This document shows positions 7,824 to 16,276 of a DNA stretch of 43,983 nt, in pieces; the first letter of the stretch is position 1; each line of letters starts with the position of its first letter. A program made the position numbers and the translations under genes. The stretch is from Paucimonas sp. (GTDB taxonomy: Bacteria > Pseudomonadota > Gammaproteobacteria > Pseudomonadales > Pseudomonadaceae). Below the pieces are notes generated by a model, which had not been told where the DNA came from, ran no database searches, and worked only from the letters and a program-made list of their open reading frames with translations. The stretch is from the NCBI GenBank assembly GCA_031253995.1, contig JAIRVG010000083.1:1-43983 (forward strand), read 5' to 3'.

Positions 7824-10166
7824 TCAGCCACGTACCCGGCTCTTCTCCGGGTCATAGGCCACGGTCGAGGCGCTGACGGTGGCGACGATGCGCTTCTGCT
7901 GGCCATCCAGCCGGCCCACCTCGACCCGCGTCCCCGCCGCGCAGTGCGCGACGTCGAGGCGGCACAGGGCGATGTTCTTGCCCAGTACCGGCGAGCGGGT
8001 GGCGCTGGTGATCACCCCGACCTGGGCGCGGCCGATGCGCACGCAATCGCCATGGGCAGCGGCCTCGTTGCCCTCCAGTTCCAGGCCCACCAGGCGCTGT
8101 TGCGGCTCGGCGCTGCGCCGTGCCAGGGCAGCCCGGCCGATGAAGTCGGCCTGCTTGCTCTTCAATGGCACGCAGAAACCGATGCCGGCCTCGAACGGGT
8201 CGGTCTGGTCGCTGAACTCGTAGCCGGCAAAGATCAACCCGGCTTCGATGCGCAGCATGTCCAGGGCCTGCAGGCCCACCGGCACCAGGCCCAGCGGGTC
8301 GCCCAGCTGCCAGAGACGGGTCCAGATCGCCATGGCGTCGCGCGGGTGGCACCAGATCTCGTAGCCCAGCTCGCCGGTGTAGCCGGTGCGCGAGACCATC
8401 AGCGGCACGCCGTTGTAGTCGTCGAGGCGCCCGGTTAGGAAGCGGAACCAGCCCAGGTCGGCCAGTGCCGGCTGGGTACCCGGGGTCCAGATCATCTGCT
8501 TGAGCAGGTCCCGGGCCAGGGGGCCCTGCACGGCAATATTGTGGATCTGCTCCGAGGCGCTCTTGATCCAGACCTTCATGCCCAGCCGCGCCGCCTGCTC
8601 GCGCAGCCAGTCGCCAGCGTGGTCCTCGCCGCCGATCCAGCGGAAGGCATCGCTGCCCAGGCGCAGCAGGGTGCCGTCGTCGAGCATGCCACCGTGCTCG
8701 TAGCACAGGGCGCCGTAGACCACCTGGCCCACCGCGAGCTTGCGCACGTCGCGGGTCAGGCAGTAATCGAGCAACGCCTCGGCGTCCGGCCCCAGTACCT
8801 CGAACTTGCGCAGCGCCGACAGGTCCATGACCGCCACCCGCTCGCGGCAGCCATGGTACTCGGCCAGGGTGCCGTAGCCGTCGTAGGAGAGTGGCGTGCG
8901 GAAGCCGCGGTATTCGGTGAACTGCCGGGTGAGGGCGCTGGTACCGGGATGGAACCCGCTTTCCCGGGTCAGTACCGGCTCTGCATCGGGGGATTTGCGC
9001 GTGGCCATGGCGATACTGAAACGCTCCTGTGCGGAATAGACGCGGATATGGATATCGGTGGGCTGCCAGCCGTTGGCCGGGTCGATATCGTCCGGGCACG
9101 AACTGCTGGCGCAGACCAGGTCGGTCAGGGCCCGCAGCAGCACGTAGTCGCCGGGGCGCGACCAGGGTTCGTCGACGGTCAGCTGCTGGTGGGCATCCAC
9201 CGCGGTGTTGAAGAAGAAGTTGATCGCCGGCCAGCCGGCCCGGGCCGTCACGCCGTGGCGGGCGAGGGCGCGGCTGAGGTTGTCGCTGCAGTTGTCGTGG
9301 CCGAAGTAGCCCTGGGCCTCGTAGTAGCGCGCGGTGCAGGCGAGGGCGAAGGTGTCGTGGCGGCCGACGGTGTCGCGCACCACTTCGAGCATGGGTTGCA
9401 GGTTGCGGTCGTAGTAGCGGCTGAACAGGCCCGGTACCGGCCAGGCGTTGCCGTTGAGGGTCCGGGTCACCGTCGGGTCGAGGTCGATCTGCGCACCGCT
9501 GTCGAGGCCGCGCCGGTCGAAGGCGACGAAGTCCGAACACTGCCGCCCGGCGACGTCGAGCACCTGAATGTACTGGCCGGCACCTACCAGGTAGTCGCGG
9601 GCGGTGCCGGGATTGAGGGTGAACTCGTCCACCAACTCACCCAGTGGCGCAGGCAGTGGTGGCGCCAGCCGGGCGCGGGGCCTGGCCCTGCGCACCAGCA
9701 GGCGCAGCTCGCTGGCCCGCACCTGGCTGTCCACCGGCGTCGGTCCGCCAGGGGCGGCCACCAGTACCAGCAGCGCCTTGCTGCAGTGGAACACGCGGCT
9801 ATGGCCGGCGGGAGTCGCGGCCGGCCATAGCCGTGCGGCGTCCGGCAGGTGACGGCAATCGATGCCGCGCCGGGCCAGGCCGGCGCTGACATGGGCCGCC
9901 TCGCGACTGCCGTCGCGCAGCAGGTGGCCGATGCAGGCGGCGCCGGCACTGGGGCGCAGGCCGAGGGCGCCGAGCGCGGCGCGGTTGCCGGCGAATGCCA
10001 GCAACTCGGCGCCCTGGTCGCCCTCGACGTCGATCACTTCCAGGCGGTCGTCCGGCTCCAGGCTCACCACCGTCAGCCCACCGGGGGCCACGCGGTGGCG
10101 CTCGACGAGGGGATGACGGGCGAACAGCGCCGGCTCCAGCGGGCGGGATATCACGGGTGCTTGCAT
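7824..10166 (-). CDS. tdm: Trimethylamine N-oxide demethylase (DUF1989-GcvT fusion)
   Basis: Tdm splits trimethylamine N-oxide into dimethylamine and formaldehyde, and its folate domain can capture the formaldehyde. The 780-residue chain has the expected fusion: a DUF1989 (urea-carboxylase-associated) metal domain to about residue 400, then a GcvT-type tetrahydrofolate domain to the end. The DUF1989 signature VLDVAGRQCSDF is at about 202-213, and a degenerate copy (LEVIDVEGDQ) occurs at 42-51. Candidate metal cysteines are 277, 293, 352 and 357. The ATG at 10166 follows GAGGAG and lies 10 bases after tmm, the gene for the preceding step, which makes this call strong. A plain glycine-cleavage T protein would be half this length. 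Confidence 0.92.
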   Translation of the reverse strand: MQAPVISRPLEPALFARHPLVERHRVAPGGLTVVSLEPDDRLEVIDVEGDQGAELLAFAGNRAALGALGLRPSAGAACIGHLLRDGSREAAHVSAGLARRGIDCRHLPDAARLWPAATPAGHSRVFHCSKALLVLVAAPGGPTPVDSQVRASELRLLVRRARPRARLAPPLPAPLGELVDEFTLNPGTARDYLVGAGQYIQVLDVAGRQCSDFVAFDRRGLDSGAQIDLDPTVTRTLNGNAWPVPGLFSRYYDRNLQPMLEVVRDTVGRHDTFALACTARYYEAQGYFGHDNCSDNLSRALARHGVTARAGWPAINFFFNTAVDAHQQLTVDEPWSRPGDYVLLRALTDLVCASSSCPDDIDPANGWQPTDIHIRVYSAQERFSIAMATRKSPDAEPVLTRESGFHPGTSALTRQFTEYRGFRTPLSYDGYGTLAEYHGCRERVAVMDLSALRKFEVLGPDAEALLDYCLTRDVRKLAVGQVVYGALCYEHGGMLDDGTLLRLGSDAFRWIGGEDHAGDWLREQAARLGMKVWIKSASEQIHNIAVQGPLARDLLKQMIWTPGTQPALADLGWFRFLTGRLDDYNGVPLMVSRTGYTGELGYEIWCHPRDAMAIWTRLWQLGDPLGLVPVGLQALDMLRIEAGLIFAGYEFSDQTDPFEAGIGFCVPLKSKQADFIGRAALARRSAEPQQRLVGLELEGNEAAAHGDCVRIGRAQVGVITSATRSPVLGKNIALCRLDVAHCAAGTRVEVGRLDGQQKRIVATVSASTVAYDPEKSRVRG

Positions 10167-10176
10167 GCCGGACTCC

Positions 10177-11547
10177 TCAGGACGCGGTCAGCGGGGTAGC
10201 GGCAGGCGCGTCGGCCAGGTAGGCCGCCAGGGAGTCGTCCAGCGCTTGCAGCCAGGGCGTGTGGTGGGGCGTGGCCAGGGTGCCGGTAATCAGCGAGCGA
10301 TGGCACTTGTCGCGGTAGCCCATGATGTTTTCGTACTTGTCCTGCTTCCATTGCAGGAAGGTGCGGTTGACCTCGGCGATGTCGAAGCTGGGGTAGTCGG
10401 TGGCGGCGATCAGCTGGCGGATGTATTCGCCCTGGAACTCGAACATCTGCTGGGCGCTGTCGAGGGTCAGCTCTTCCTCGCGCCAGGCCTGGTCTTCGGC
10501 GCGGCGCAGGTCTTCCGGCGGCAGGGCGATGCGCCCGAGGATCACGTCGCGGGCATACCAGGCCTGGGCGTCGAACATGTTGAAGCTGTACCACTGGTCC
10601 TGCATGCCGAGGTAGACCAGCTTCGGGTTGGCTTCCCAGAACACGCCCTTGTACAGCTCCAGCGGCCACAGCCGGTTGTCGGTCTTCAGGCGCAGGGGCT
10701 CGGCGAGGAAGGGGAAGTGGTGCTTGTAGCCGGTGCACAGGATCACCGCGTCGACATGCCGGCTGCTGCCGTCGACGAAGAACGCGGTGCTGCCCTGGAC
10801 ATGGCTGAGCAACGGTTTTTCTTCCCAGTTACGCGGCCACTGGTAGCCCATCGGCGCGCTGCGGTAGCAACTGGTGATGGTCCGTGCGCCGTACTTGAAG
10901 CATTGCGAGCCGATGTCTTCGGCGGAGTAGCTGCCGCCGACGATCAGCACGTCCTTGTCCTTGAATTCCAGGGCGTCGCGGAAGTCGTGGGCGTGCAGGA
11001 TGCGCCCGGCGAAGCGCTCGAAGCCGGGGAAGCTGGGGACGTTGGGGGTGGAGAAGTGGCCGCTGGCGACCACCACGTAGTCGAAGGTCTCGCTGTAGGT
11101 GCGGTCTTCGGCGTAGTTGTGCGCGGTGACCTCGAAGGTCTGGCTGTCGGCATCGAAGCGCACGTCGCGCACTGCCGTGCGGAAGCGGATCCAGGGGCGC
11201 ACCCCGGCTTTTTCCACGCGGCCCTTGATGTAGTCCCAGAGCACTTCCCGGGGCGGGTAGGAACCCATGGGGTGGCCGAAATGCTCGTCGAAGCTGTAGT
11301 CGGCGAACTCCAGGCACTCCTTCGGCCCGTTGGACCACAGGTAGCGGTACATGCTGCCGTGGACGGGCTCGCCATGCTGGTCCAGGCCCGTACGCCAGGT
11401 GTAGTTCCACATGCCGCCCCAATCGGCCTGCTTCTCGAAGCAGACCAGCTCGGGAATCTCGGCGCCCTTGGCCCGGGCCGACTGGAAGGCACGCAACTGG
11501 GCCAGGCCGCAGGGGCCGGCACCGATGATGGCAACGCGTTGTTTCAT
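10177..11547 (-). CDS. tmm: Trimethylamine monooxygenase (bacterial FMO)
   Basis: Tmm oxidises trimethylamine to its N-oxide using FAD, NADPH and oxygen in the cytoplasm. The 456-residue protein shows the FAD motif GAGPCG (9-14), the FMO fingerprint FxGxxxHxxxF (179-189) and the NADPH Rossmann region GGSYSAED (204-211). The segments CFEKQADWGGMWNYTWRTGL and YRYLWSNGPKE match the characterised Methylophaga enzyme very closely from memory, including the active-site asparagine (N73 here). Length is normal. The start follows GGAG. It is flanked by purU and tdm, so its product feeds straight into the next enzyme. Confidence 0.95.
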   Translation of the reverse strand: MKQRVAIIGAGPCGLAQLRAFQSARAKGAEIPELVCFEKQADWGGMWNYTWRTGLDQHGEPVHGSMYRYLWSNGPKECLEFADYSFDEHFGHPMGSYPPREVLWDYIKGRVEKAGVRPWIRFRTAVRDVRFDADSQTFEVTAHNYAEDRTYSETFDYVVVASGHFSTPNVPSFPGFERFAGRILHAHDFRDALEFKDKDVLIVGGSYSAEDIGSQCFKYGARTITSCYRSAPMGYQWPRNWEEKPLLSHVQGSTAFFVDGSSRHVDAVILCTGYKHHFPFLAEPLRLKTDNRLWPLELYKGVFWEANPKLVYLGMQDQWYSFNMFDAQAWYARDVILGRIALPPEDLRRAEDQAWREEELTLDSAQQMFEFQGEYIRQLIAATDYPSFDIAEVNRTFLQWKQDKYENIMGYRDKCHRSLITGTLATPHHTPWLQALDDSLAAYLADAPAATPLTAS

Positions 11548-11626
11548 GGTGGGTACTCCGCAGTGGAACGGTTGGCAACCGGAACCCGCTCCTGCAGGGT
11601 CCGTGTCGTGCTTTGCAAATACCTGG

Positions 11627-12481
11627 CTAGCGGAAGATCACCGTGCGCTCGCCATTGAGGAACACCCGGTGCTCCAGGTGCAGCTTCACCGCCCGGGACA
11701 GGGCGACGGTCTCGGTATCACGGCCGATGCGCACCAGGTCGTCGGGCAGCCAGGTGTGATCGACCCGCTGCACCTCCTGCTCGATGATCGGGCCCTCGTC
11801 GAGGTCCGAGGTCACGTAGTGGGCGGTGGCGCCGATCAGCTTCACGCCGCGGGCCCAGGCCTGGTGATAGGGCTTGGCACCCTTGAAGCCCGGCAGGAAC
11901 GAGTGATGGATGTTGATCGCCCGCCCGGACAGCTGGCGGCACAGGTCGTCGGAGAGGATCTGCATGTAGCGGGCGAGCACCACCAGCTCGGTGCCGGTCT
12001 CTTCCACCAGTTGCAGCAGCGCGGCTTCCTGCTGGGCCTTGCTGTCCTTGCTTACCGGCAGGTAGACGAAGCGGATGCCCTCGCGCTCGGCCATCGGCCG
12101 CAGGTCGAGGTGGTTGGAGACGATGGCGGTGATGCGCATGTCCAGCTCGCCTTTCTGGTGGCGGTAGAGCAGGTCGGCCAGGCAGTGGTCGTACTTGCTG
12201 ACCATCAGCAGCACCGGCATCGGCCGGCTCCCTTCCACCAGGGTCCAGTCCATGGCGAAGGGCACCGCGACATCGACGAAGCCCTGGCGCAGGGCGTCGA
12301 GGTCGGGCTTGACGCCATCGTTGAAGCGGAACACCGCGCGCATGAAGAAACGGCCGGCCGGTTCGTCGTCGAACTGCGCCAGTTCGCTGATGTAGCACTG
12401 GCGCCCGGCCAGGTAGGTGGTCACTGCGGCCACGATGCCGGAGGTGGCCGGGCAGCCGATCTTGAGAATGTAGTGGTTCAT
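11627..12481 (-). CDS. purU: Formyltetrahydrofolate deformylase
   Basis: PurU hydrolyses 10-formyl-THF to formate and THF. The 284-residue protein has an N-terminal ACT-like domain (about 1-85) and a formyltransferase-fold domain. The catalytic region INIHHSFLPGFKGAKPYHQA and the downstream THYVTSDLDEGPII-type loop (here AHYVTSDLDEGPII) are intact. Pseudomonas usually carries several purU copies, and this one is inside the methylamine train between dmmD and tmm. It would recycle THF after formaldehyde from three demethylations has been bound and oxidised, which fits with the folate domains of Tdm and DmmD. The ribosome site is weak (AGAGAA), so expression may rely on coupling with dmmD, 36 bases upstream. 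Confidence 0.93.
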   Translation of the reverse strand: MNHYILKIGCPATSGIVAAVTTYLAGRQCYISELAQFDDEPAGRFFMRAVFRFNDGVKPDLDALRQGFVDVAVPFAMDWTLVEGSRPMPVLLMVSKYDHCLADLLYRHQKGELDMRITAIVSNHLDLRPMAEREGIRFVYLPVSKDSKAQQEAALLQLVEETGTELVVLARYMQILSDDLCRQLSGRAINIHHSFLPGFKGAKPYHQAWARGVKLIGATAHYVTSDLDEGPIIEQEVQRVDHTWLPDDLVRIGRDTETVALSRAVKLHLEHRVFLNGERTVIFR

Positions 12482-12517
12482 GCTGTGGTTCTCTGTGCAG
12501 GCAAGGTCGGTGTGCGC

Positions 12518-13648
12518 TCAGCCTTTGGCGGTGCGCTTCTTCTTCTCGGGGTCGTCGAACGGCAGGTCGTGGGCAATGGCCCTGGCGACCAGGCTGCCGC
12601 GTACTTCCAGGGGCAGCCCCTGGCGGGCGATATGCGGCTCGACCCGGGCGATGGCCATGGAGCGCTCGGTCAGGCGCGAGTACATGGCGCAGGTGATCAC
12701 CCCGACCTGGCGGCCTTCGTGCCACAGGGTGTCGCCGTTCTGCGCGGCGACGTGGCCGTCGAGCAGCACGCCGTGGATCCTGAAGCGCTCCTGGCCCTGG
12801 CGCCGGTAGTGCTCGCCGGCGCCACGGAAGTCCTGCTTTCCGGGCGAGACAGTGAAGTCCAGGCCGAGCTCCCACAGCGTGTCGCCGGCCTTCTGGTCGG
12901 CGAAGGGGTACATCTGCGAATTGTCGTAGGGGTAGAACAGCAGGTAGCTCTCGACCCGCAGCCAGTCCAGGGCGGTGAAGGCGCAGGGGATGATGCCGTG
13001 GTCGCCGCCCTTGGCCAGGATGCCGTCCCAGATGAAGGGCGCGTCGGCGGCCTTGCAGAAGATCTCGTAGCCGCGCTCGCCGGTGTAGCCGGTGCGGGAG
13101 ATCATCACCGGGCGTTCGAACAGGCGCGTCTGCAGGTGATGGAAATAGGGCAGGTCACGAATGCCGGGAACGTGCTCGGCGAGGAAGTCCACGGCTTTCG
13201 GACCTTGCAGGGACAGGTCGTGAAGGTCGTCGTCGAACAGCACCGCGACCTGGCGGCCCTGGGCCGAGCGGATCAGCATCTCGTGGCCGTTGCCGGCGCC
13301 GTGCACCACCATGAAGGCGTTGGGGCCGGTGCGGTAGACGATGCAGTCGTCGGCGAAGGTGCCGTCCTCGTCGAGCAGGCAGGCGTACACCGACTTGCCG
13401 GGGTAGAGCTTGCCGATATCGCGGGTGGTCGCGTATTGCAGCAGGCTTTCGGCGTGGGGGCCGACGTAGTGCACTTTCTTCAGTCCGGAGACGTCCATCA
13501 GCCCGGCGCGGGTGCGGATGGCTTCGTGGTGGTCGGCAAGGTCGCTGGCGTAGGTCCAGGCGGTGCCCATTCCGTTCCAGTCTTCGAGCTGCGAGCCGAG
13601 CGCCAGGTGGCGATCGCGGAGCGCACTGATGCGCCATGAGTTGGCCAT
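12518..13648 (-). CDS. dmmD: GcvT-like folate-binding protein of the dimethylamine monooxygenase cluster
   Basis: The 376-residue product is an aminomethyltransferase-fold (GcvT/DmdA) protein. It shows the N-terminal GLMDVSGLKKVHYVGPHA segment, the VSRTGYTGERGYEI-type motif (here MISRTGYTGERGYEIFC) and a C-terminal GcvT beta-barrel domain. Such proteins bind tetrahydrofolate and accept one-carbon units. In the dimethylamine monooxygenase systems of marine bacteria and Pseudomonas, a protein of this type is encoded with the heme and reductase subunits and probably captures formaldehyde. The ATG at 13648 follows AGAGGA, 34 bases after dmmC. Family is sure; the dmmD symbol is given by context. 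Confidence 0.82.
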   Translation of the reverse strand: MANSWRISALRDRHLALGSQLEDWNGMGTAWTYASDLADHHEAIRTRAGLMDVSGLKKVHYVGPHAESLLQYATTRDIGKLYPGKSVYACLLDEDGTFADDCIVYRTGPNAFMVVHGAGNGHEMLIRSAQGRQVAVLFDDDLHDLSLQGPKAVDFLAEHVPGIRDLPYFHHLQTRLFERPVMISRTGYTGERGYEIFCKAADAPFIWDGILAKGGDHGIIPCAFTALDWLRVESYLLFYPYDNSQMYPFADQKAGDTLWELGLDFTVSPGKQDFRGAGEHYRRQGQERFRIHGVLLDGHVAAQNGDTLWHEGRQVGVITCAMYSRLTERSMAIARVEPHIARQGLPLEVRGSLVARAIAHDLPFDDPEKKKRTAKG

Positions 13649-13682
13649 GGGAAAGGTCCTCTTGTGGTGAGTGGTCAGGGGG

Positions 13683-14699
13683 TCAGGCGTCGGCGTCGAA
13701 GGCGCGCAGCCAGTCCACCAGGGTCTGGCGGTAGCGGGTCATGCCCTTGTAGTCGGCGATGGGCTCGGGCAGGTCGCGGATCACCCGGTGCAGGCGGCAC
13801 GCCCAGGCCGGATCTGTGACCAGTTCGTCGAGGCTGATCAGGTAGGTGCGGATGCCGAACAACAGGGCGTTGGAGCGCGGCAGGCGCAGCATCAGCTGCA
13901 GTTCGACGCGCAGGTGCACCAGGCGGCCGACGTTGTCCGGGGTGACCTTGCCGCGGTCGTTGCCCCATTCGTGGAAGGTCTCCGGCGAGGTGTCCAGGCG
14001 CGGGTTGATGGTCAGGGTCCAGTTGAGCCGGCGCACCGGCTGGCCGACCTGGATGTTCAGCAGGTATTTCAGCGCGCGCTCGAAGATCCCCGCCTGCGGG
14101 GCCAGGGGCACCGGCGAATGCCATTGGCGAAAGCTCATGCCGGCGTCGAAGCGCAGCGACCAGTCGGCCGGGCAGGTGACCATGCCGGCGTCCATGAACA
14201 GGTCGTCGTCACGTTGGTCGAGCAGGGCGAAGTCGCCCTGCATCTGCCGGGTGATGTACTCCAGCGGTTCGCACGGCAGGCTGGCCGGGTCGCCGAAGGT
14301 GAAGTGCTGGTCAATGCCCAGGGCCAGGTTGCGCCAGTGCCAGGCGTCGTCCTCGCGGTCCAGCCGGAAGTGCTGCGGATAGTCGTGGGACAGGTGCTCC
14401 ATCAGCACCGCCAGGGTGTCCCAGGCGGCCTGGGCCATGTGCGGCATCACCAGGCAGCGTTGCGGGTCCAGTTCCAGCACCCGGGCACGTTCGGCCATCT
14501 CGGCGACGTAGTACTCGTCGATGTCGAAGGTGTGCTCGAACACCGAGCCGGGGTCGCGGGACACCGCCGGTTCGAGGTTCACCGAGTACATGTAGTGGTC
14601 TTCGGGAAACGGGAAGGGGAAGCGGGCAATGGCTTCGGCGCTGTTGCGGAAGCTGAAGTCGTCCCGGTAGGTTTCCAGTGGCTTGAAGGTCAGGGTCAT
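13683..14699 (-). CDS. dmmC: Heme-dependent oxidative N-demethylase, catalytic subunit (DUF3445)
   Basis: This 338-residue protein belongs to the DUF3445/HODM alpha family, in which a PAS-like fold holds heme and removes a methyl group from dimethylamine oxidatively, giving monomethylamine and formaldehyde. Visible family features are the N-terminal RFPFPFPEDHYMYSVNLEP stretch, the LPHMAQAAWDTL-like segment and VTCPADWSLRFDAG followed by RQWHSPVP. Electrons should come from the reductase encoded immediately upstream. The ATG at 14699 is preceded by GGAG, 14 bases after dmmB. Longer in-frame starts run into dmmB in another frame and are not credible. The order dmmA-dmmB-dmmC-dmmD supports the assignment. 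Confidence 0.9.
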   Translation of the reverse strand: MTLTFKPLETYRDDFSFRNSAEAIARFPFPFPEDHYMYSVNLEPAVSRDPGSVFEHTFDIDEYYVAEMAERARVLELDPQRCLVMPHMAQAAWDTLAVLMEHLSHDYPQHFRLDREDDAWHWRNLALGIDQHFTFGDPASLPCEPLEYITRQMQGDFALLDQRDDDLFMDAGMVTCPADWSLRFDAGMSFRQWHSPVPLAPQAGIFERALKYLLNIQVGQPVRRLNWTLTINPRLDTSPETFHEWGNDRGKVTPDNVGRLVHLRVELQLMLRLPRSNALLFGIRTYLISLDELVTDPAWACRLHRVIRDLPEPIADYKGMTRYRQTLVDWLRAFDADA

Positions 14700-14713
14700 G
14701 GTCGGGCTCCGGG

Positions 14714-15634
14714 TCAGAGGTCCAGCAGGATCGGGCTGCCGCAGCCGCGGGATACGCAGGGCATCAGCTGGCTGGCGCGTTCGGTGGCGTCGAGGACGTG
14801 GTCGCGGTGCTCGACGTCGCCCTTGAGGTATGGGGTCTGGCACTGGCCGCAGACGCCGCCGCGGCACAGGTTGGGAATCTCCACCCCGGCGGCCTCCAGG
14901 GCTTCCAGCAGGCTTTGCCCGGCGCCGACCTGGAGCTGGCGGCCGCTGCGCTGCAACTCGACGCTGAACGGCTGGCCGGGTTCGGCCGCGGCGAAGGCCT
15001 CGCTGTGCAGGCGGCGCGGGCTCCAGCCTTGGGCTGCAGCCTGTTCCGCCACGGCCAGCAGCAGCGATCGCGGGCCGCAGCTGTAGACGTGGGTGCCGAG
15101 CGGGCGGTCCTTGAGCAGGGCACGGGCGTCGAAGCGCCGGCTGCCGCTGGGGTATTCGTGCAGGCGGGGTCCGAGCAGGGCGCGCAGTTCGTCCAGGTAG
15201 GCATCGCTGCTGCCACGGCGGTAGGCGTAGTGCAGTTCGAAGTCTTCGCCACGGCGCAGCAGCTCGCGGGCATGGGCGAGGAACGGCGTGATGCCGATCC
15301 CGGCGGCCACCAGCAGGTGCTGGCGGGCCTTGCTGTACAGCGGGAACAGGTTGGCCGGGGCACCGATGCGCAGGGTGTCGCCGCTGTGCAGCTGCTGATG
15401 GAGGAAGCGCGAGCCGCCGCGGGAGTTGTCCTGGTGGCGCACGGCGATGCGGTAGTGGCGGGTGTCGGCCGGATCGCCGAGCAGCGAATAGGCGTTGCGC
15501 AAGCCATTGGGCAGATGTACCTGGACATGGCTGCCGGCGGAGAACGCGGGCAGCTCGCCGGTCACGGCTTGCAGGCAATACTCGCGGATCACCGGGGTGA
15601 GTTCACGGATGGCGGCGACGCGGACCTCGATCAT
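14714..15634 (-). CDS. dmmB: Ferredoxin-NAD(P)H reductase subunit of dimethylamine monooxygenase
   Basis: The 306-residue protein has the phthalate-dioxygenase-reductase layout. A flavin barrel with RNAYSLLG (46-53) comes first, then an NAD(P)H domain with GIGITPF (112-118) and YSCGPRSL (184-191). A C-terminal plant-type [2Fe-2S] ferredoxin domain has cysteines 257, 262, 265 and 293. It passes electrons from NAD(P)H to the heme subunit DmmC. The ATG at 15634 follows GGGGAGG and overlaps the stop of dmmA by four bases (ATGA), so the two are translationally coupled. Length and gene order match known dimethylamine monooxygenase loci. Confidence 0.92.
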   Translation of the reverse strand: MIEVRVAAIRELTPVIREYCLQAVTGELPAFSAGSHVQVHLPNGLRNAYSLLGDPADTRHYRIAVRHQDNSRGGSRFLHQQLHSGDTLRIGAPANLFPLYSKARQHLLVAAGIGITPFLAHARELLRRGEDFELHYAYRRGSSDAYLDELRALLGPRLHEYPSGSRRFDARALLKDRPLGTHVYSCGPRSLLLAVAEQAAAQGWSPRRLHSEAFAAAEPGQPFSVELQRSGRQLQVGAGQSLLEALEAAGVEIPNLCRGGVCGQCQTPYLKGDVEHRDHVLDATERASQLMPCVSRGCGSPILLDL

Positions 15635-16107
15635 GGTCGCACCTCCCCATACGGCTGGTCGGCATCGGCGCATACGCCGAGGTAGGCGCCGAGGCGCTGC
15701 GAGAAATGCCGGCGGACTTCCAGTTGCACGCCGCAGTGGGCGCAGGTCATGGCTGTCGCGTCGCTGGCCGGCTGGCAGCGGGCGCAGTGCACGCAGAACA
15801 CCTGGCGCTGGCCCGGCACGTGGCTGAGGGCGATTTCCTCGGCGTCCAGCCCGGCGGCCCGGGCAAGGGCCTGCAGGGGCCAGATGAAGGCTTCGTCGCC
15901 GCGCAGTTCGAGGCGCAGGCCGCAGCGGGCCAGTTCCAGACGGGCGAGCACGGCACGGTGCAGGGCCTGGACGTCGGCAAAGTCGCCCAGTGCCAGTTGT
16001 TCGGCTGGACCTGCGTCCCGGTGCTGGGTGACCAGCAGGTCGGCGGGTTCACCCTGTGGCGCGTAGCGCGGAACGCTGAAGGGGTGGAGGGTGGCGCTGT
16101 GGCTCAT
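15631..16107 (-). CDS. dmmA: Dimethylamine monooxygenase small subunit, probable zinc-binding DmmA
   Basis: The 158-residue protein is the first gene of the methylamine train. Its C-terminal third has cysteines at 105, 108, 111, 122 and 125 in CxxCxxC and CxxC arrangement, which suggests a structural zinc or iron site. The N-terminal part is acidic and soluble. Proteins of this size and pattern accompany the heme and reductase subunits of dimethylamine monooxygenase and are called DmmA. The role in the complex is not clear from sequence. The ATG at 16107 follows GAGGTGCC. The promoter lies in the 169-base gap shared with the divergent LuxR/PAS regulator. Confidence 0.8.
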   Translation of the reverse strand: MSHSATLHPFSVPRYAPQGEPADLLVTQHRDAGPAEQLALGDFADVQALHRAVLARLELARCGLRLELRGDEAFIWPLQALARAAGLDAEEIALSHVPGQRQVFCVHCARCQPASDATAMTCAHCGVQLEVRRHFSQRLGAYLGVCADADQPYGEVRP

Positions 16108-16144
16108 GAGGCACCTCGGCGGCGGGTTTCGTGTTTCTTCGTGA

Positions 16145-16159
16145 GGGAAATAATTTCCC
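16145..16159. promoter_or_regulatory. Candidate operator palindrome between dmmA and the LuxR/PAS gene
   Basis: GGGAAATAATTTCCC is a perfect 7-1-7 inverted repeat 38 bases upstream of the dmmA start and 118 bases upstream of the divergent regulator. A related half (GGAAGAAATTC) follows directly at 16161. It is the only strong palindrome in the shared promoter region and a natural target for the LuxR-type HTH protein encoded next door. Confidence 0.5.
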
Positions 16160-16276
16160 CGGAAGAAATTCTGCTCAATCCGCTAAAGGGGGTATGCCAA
16201 AAGGGGTAGTTGGCGGCGAAGGGCATGGAAGTTGCTGCCCTGGAAGGCAATTCCCCAGGGTTGCAGGAGGAGAGGG

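Noticed and set aside
7824..10166. Glycine cleavage T protein or sarcosine oxidase subunit.
   Set aside because: The GcvT domain is only the C-terminal half. The DUF1989 half and the adjacent tmm identify Tdm.
16108..16276. Possible sigma-54 promoters for dmmA or the LuxR gene (TTGGCATACCCCC on one strand, TTGGCGGCGAAGGGCA on the other).
   Set aside because: Neither keeps the required ten-base spacing between GG and GC.
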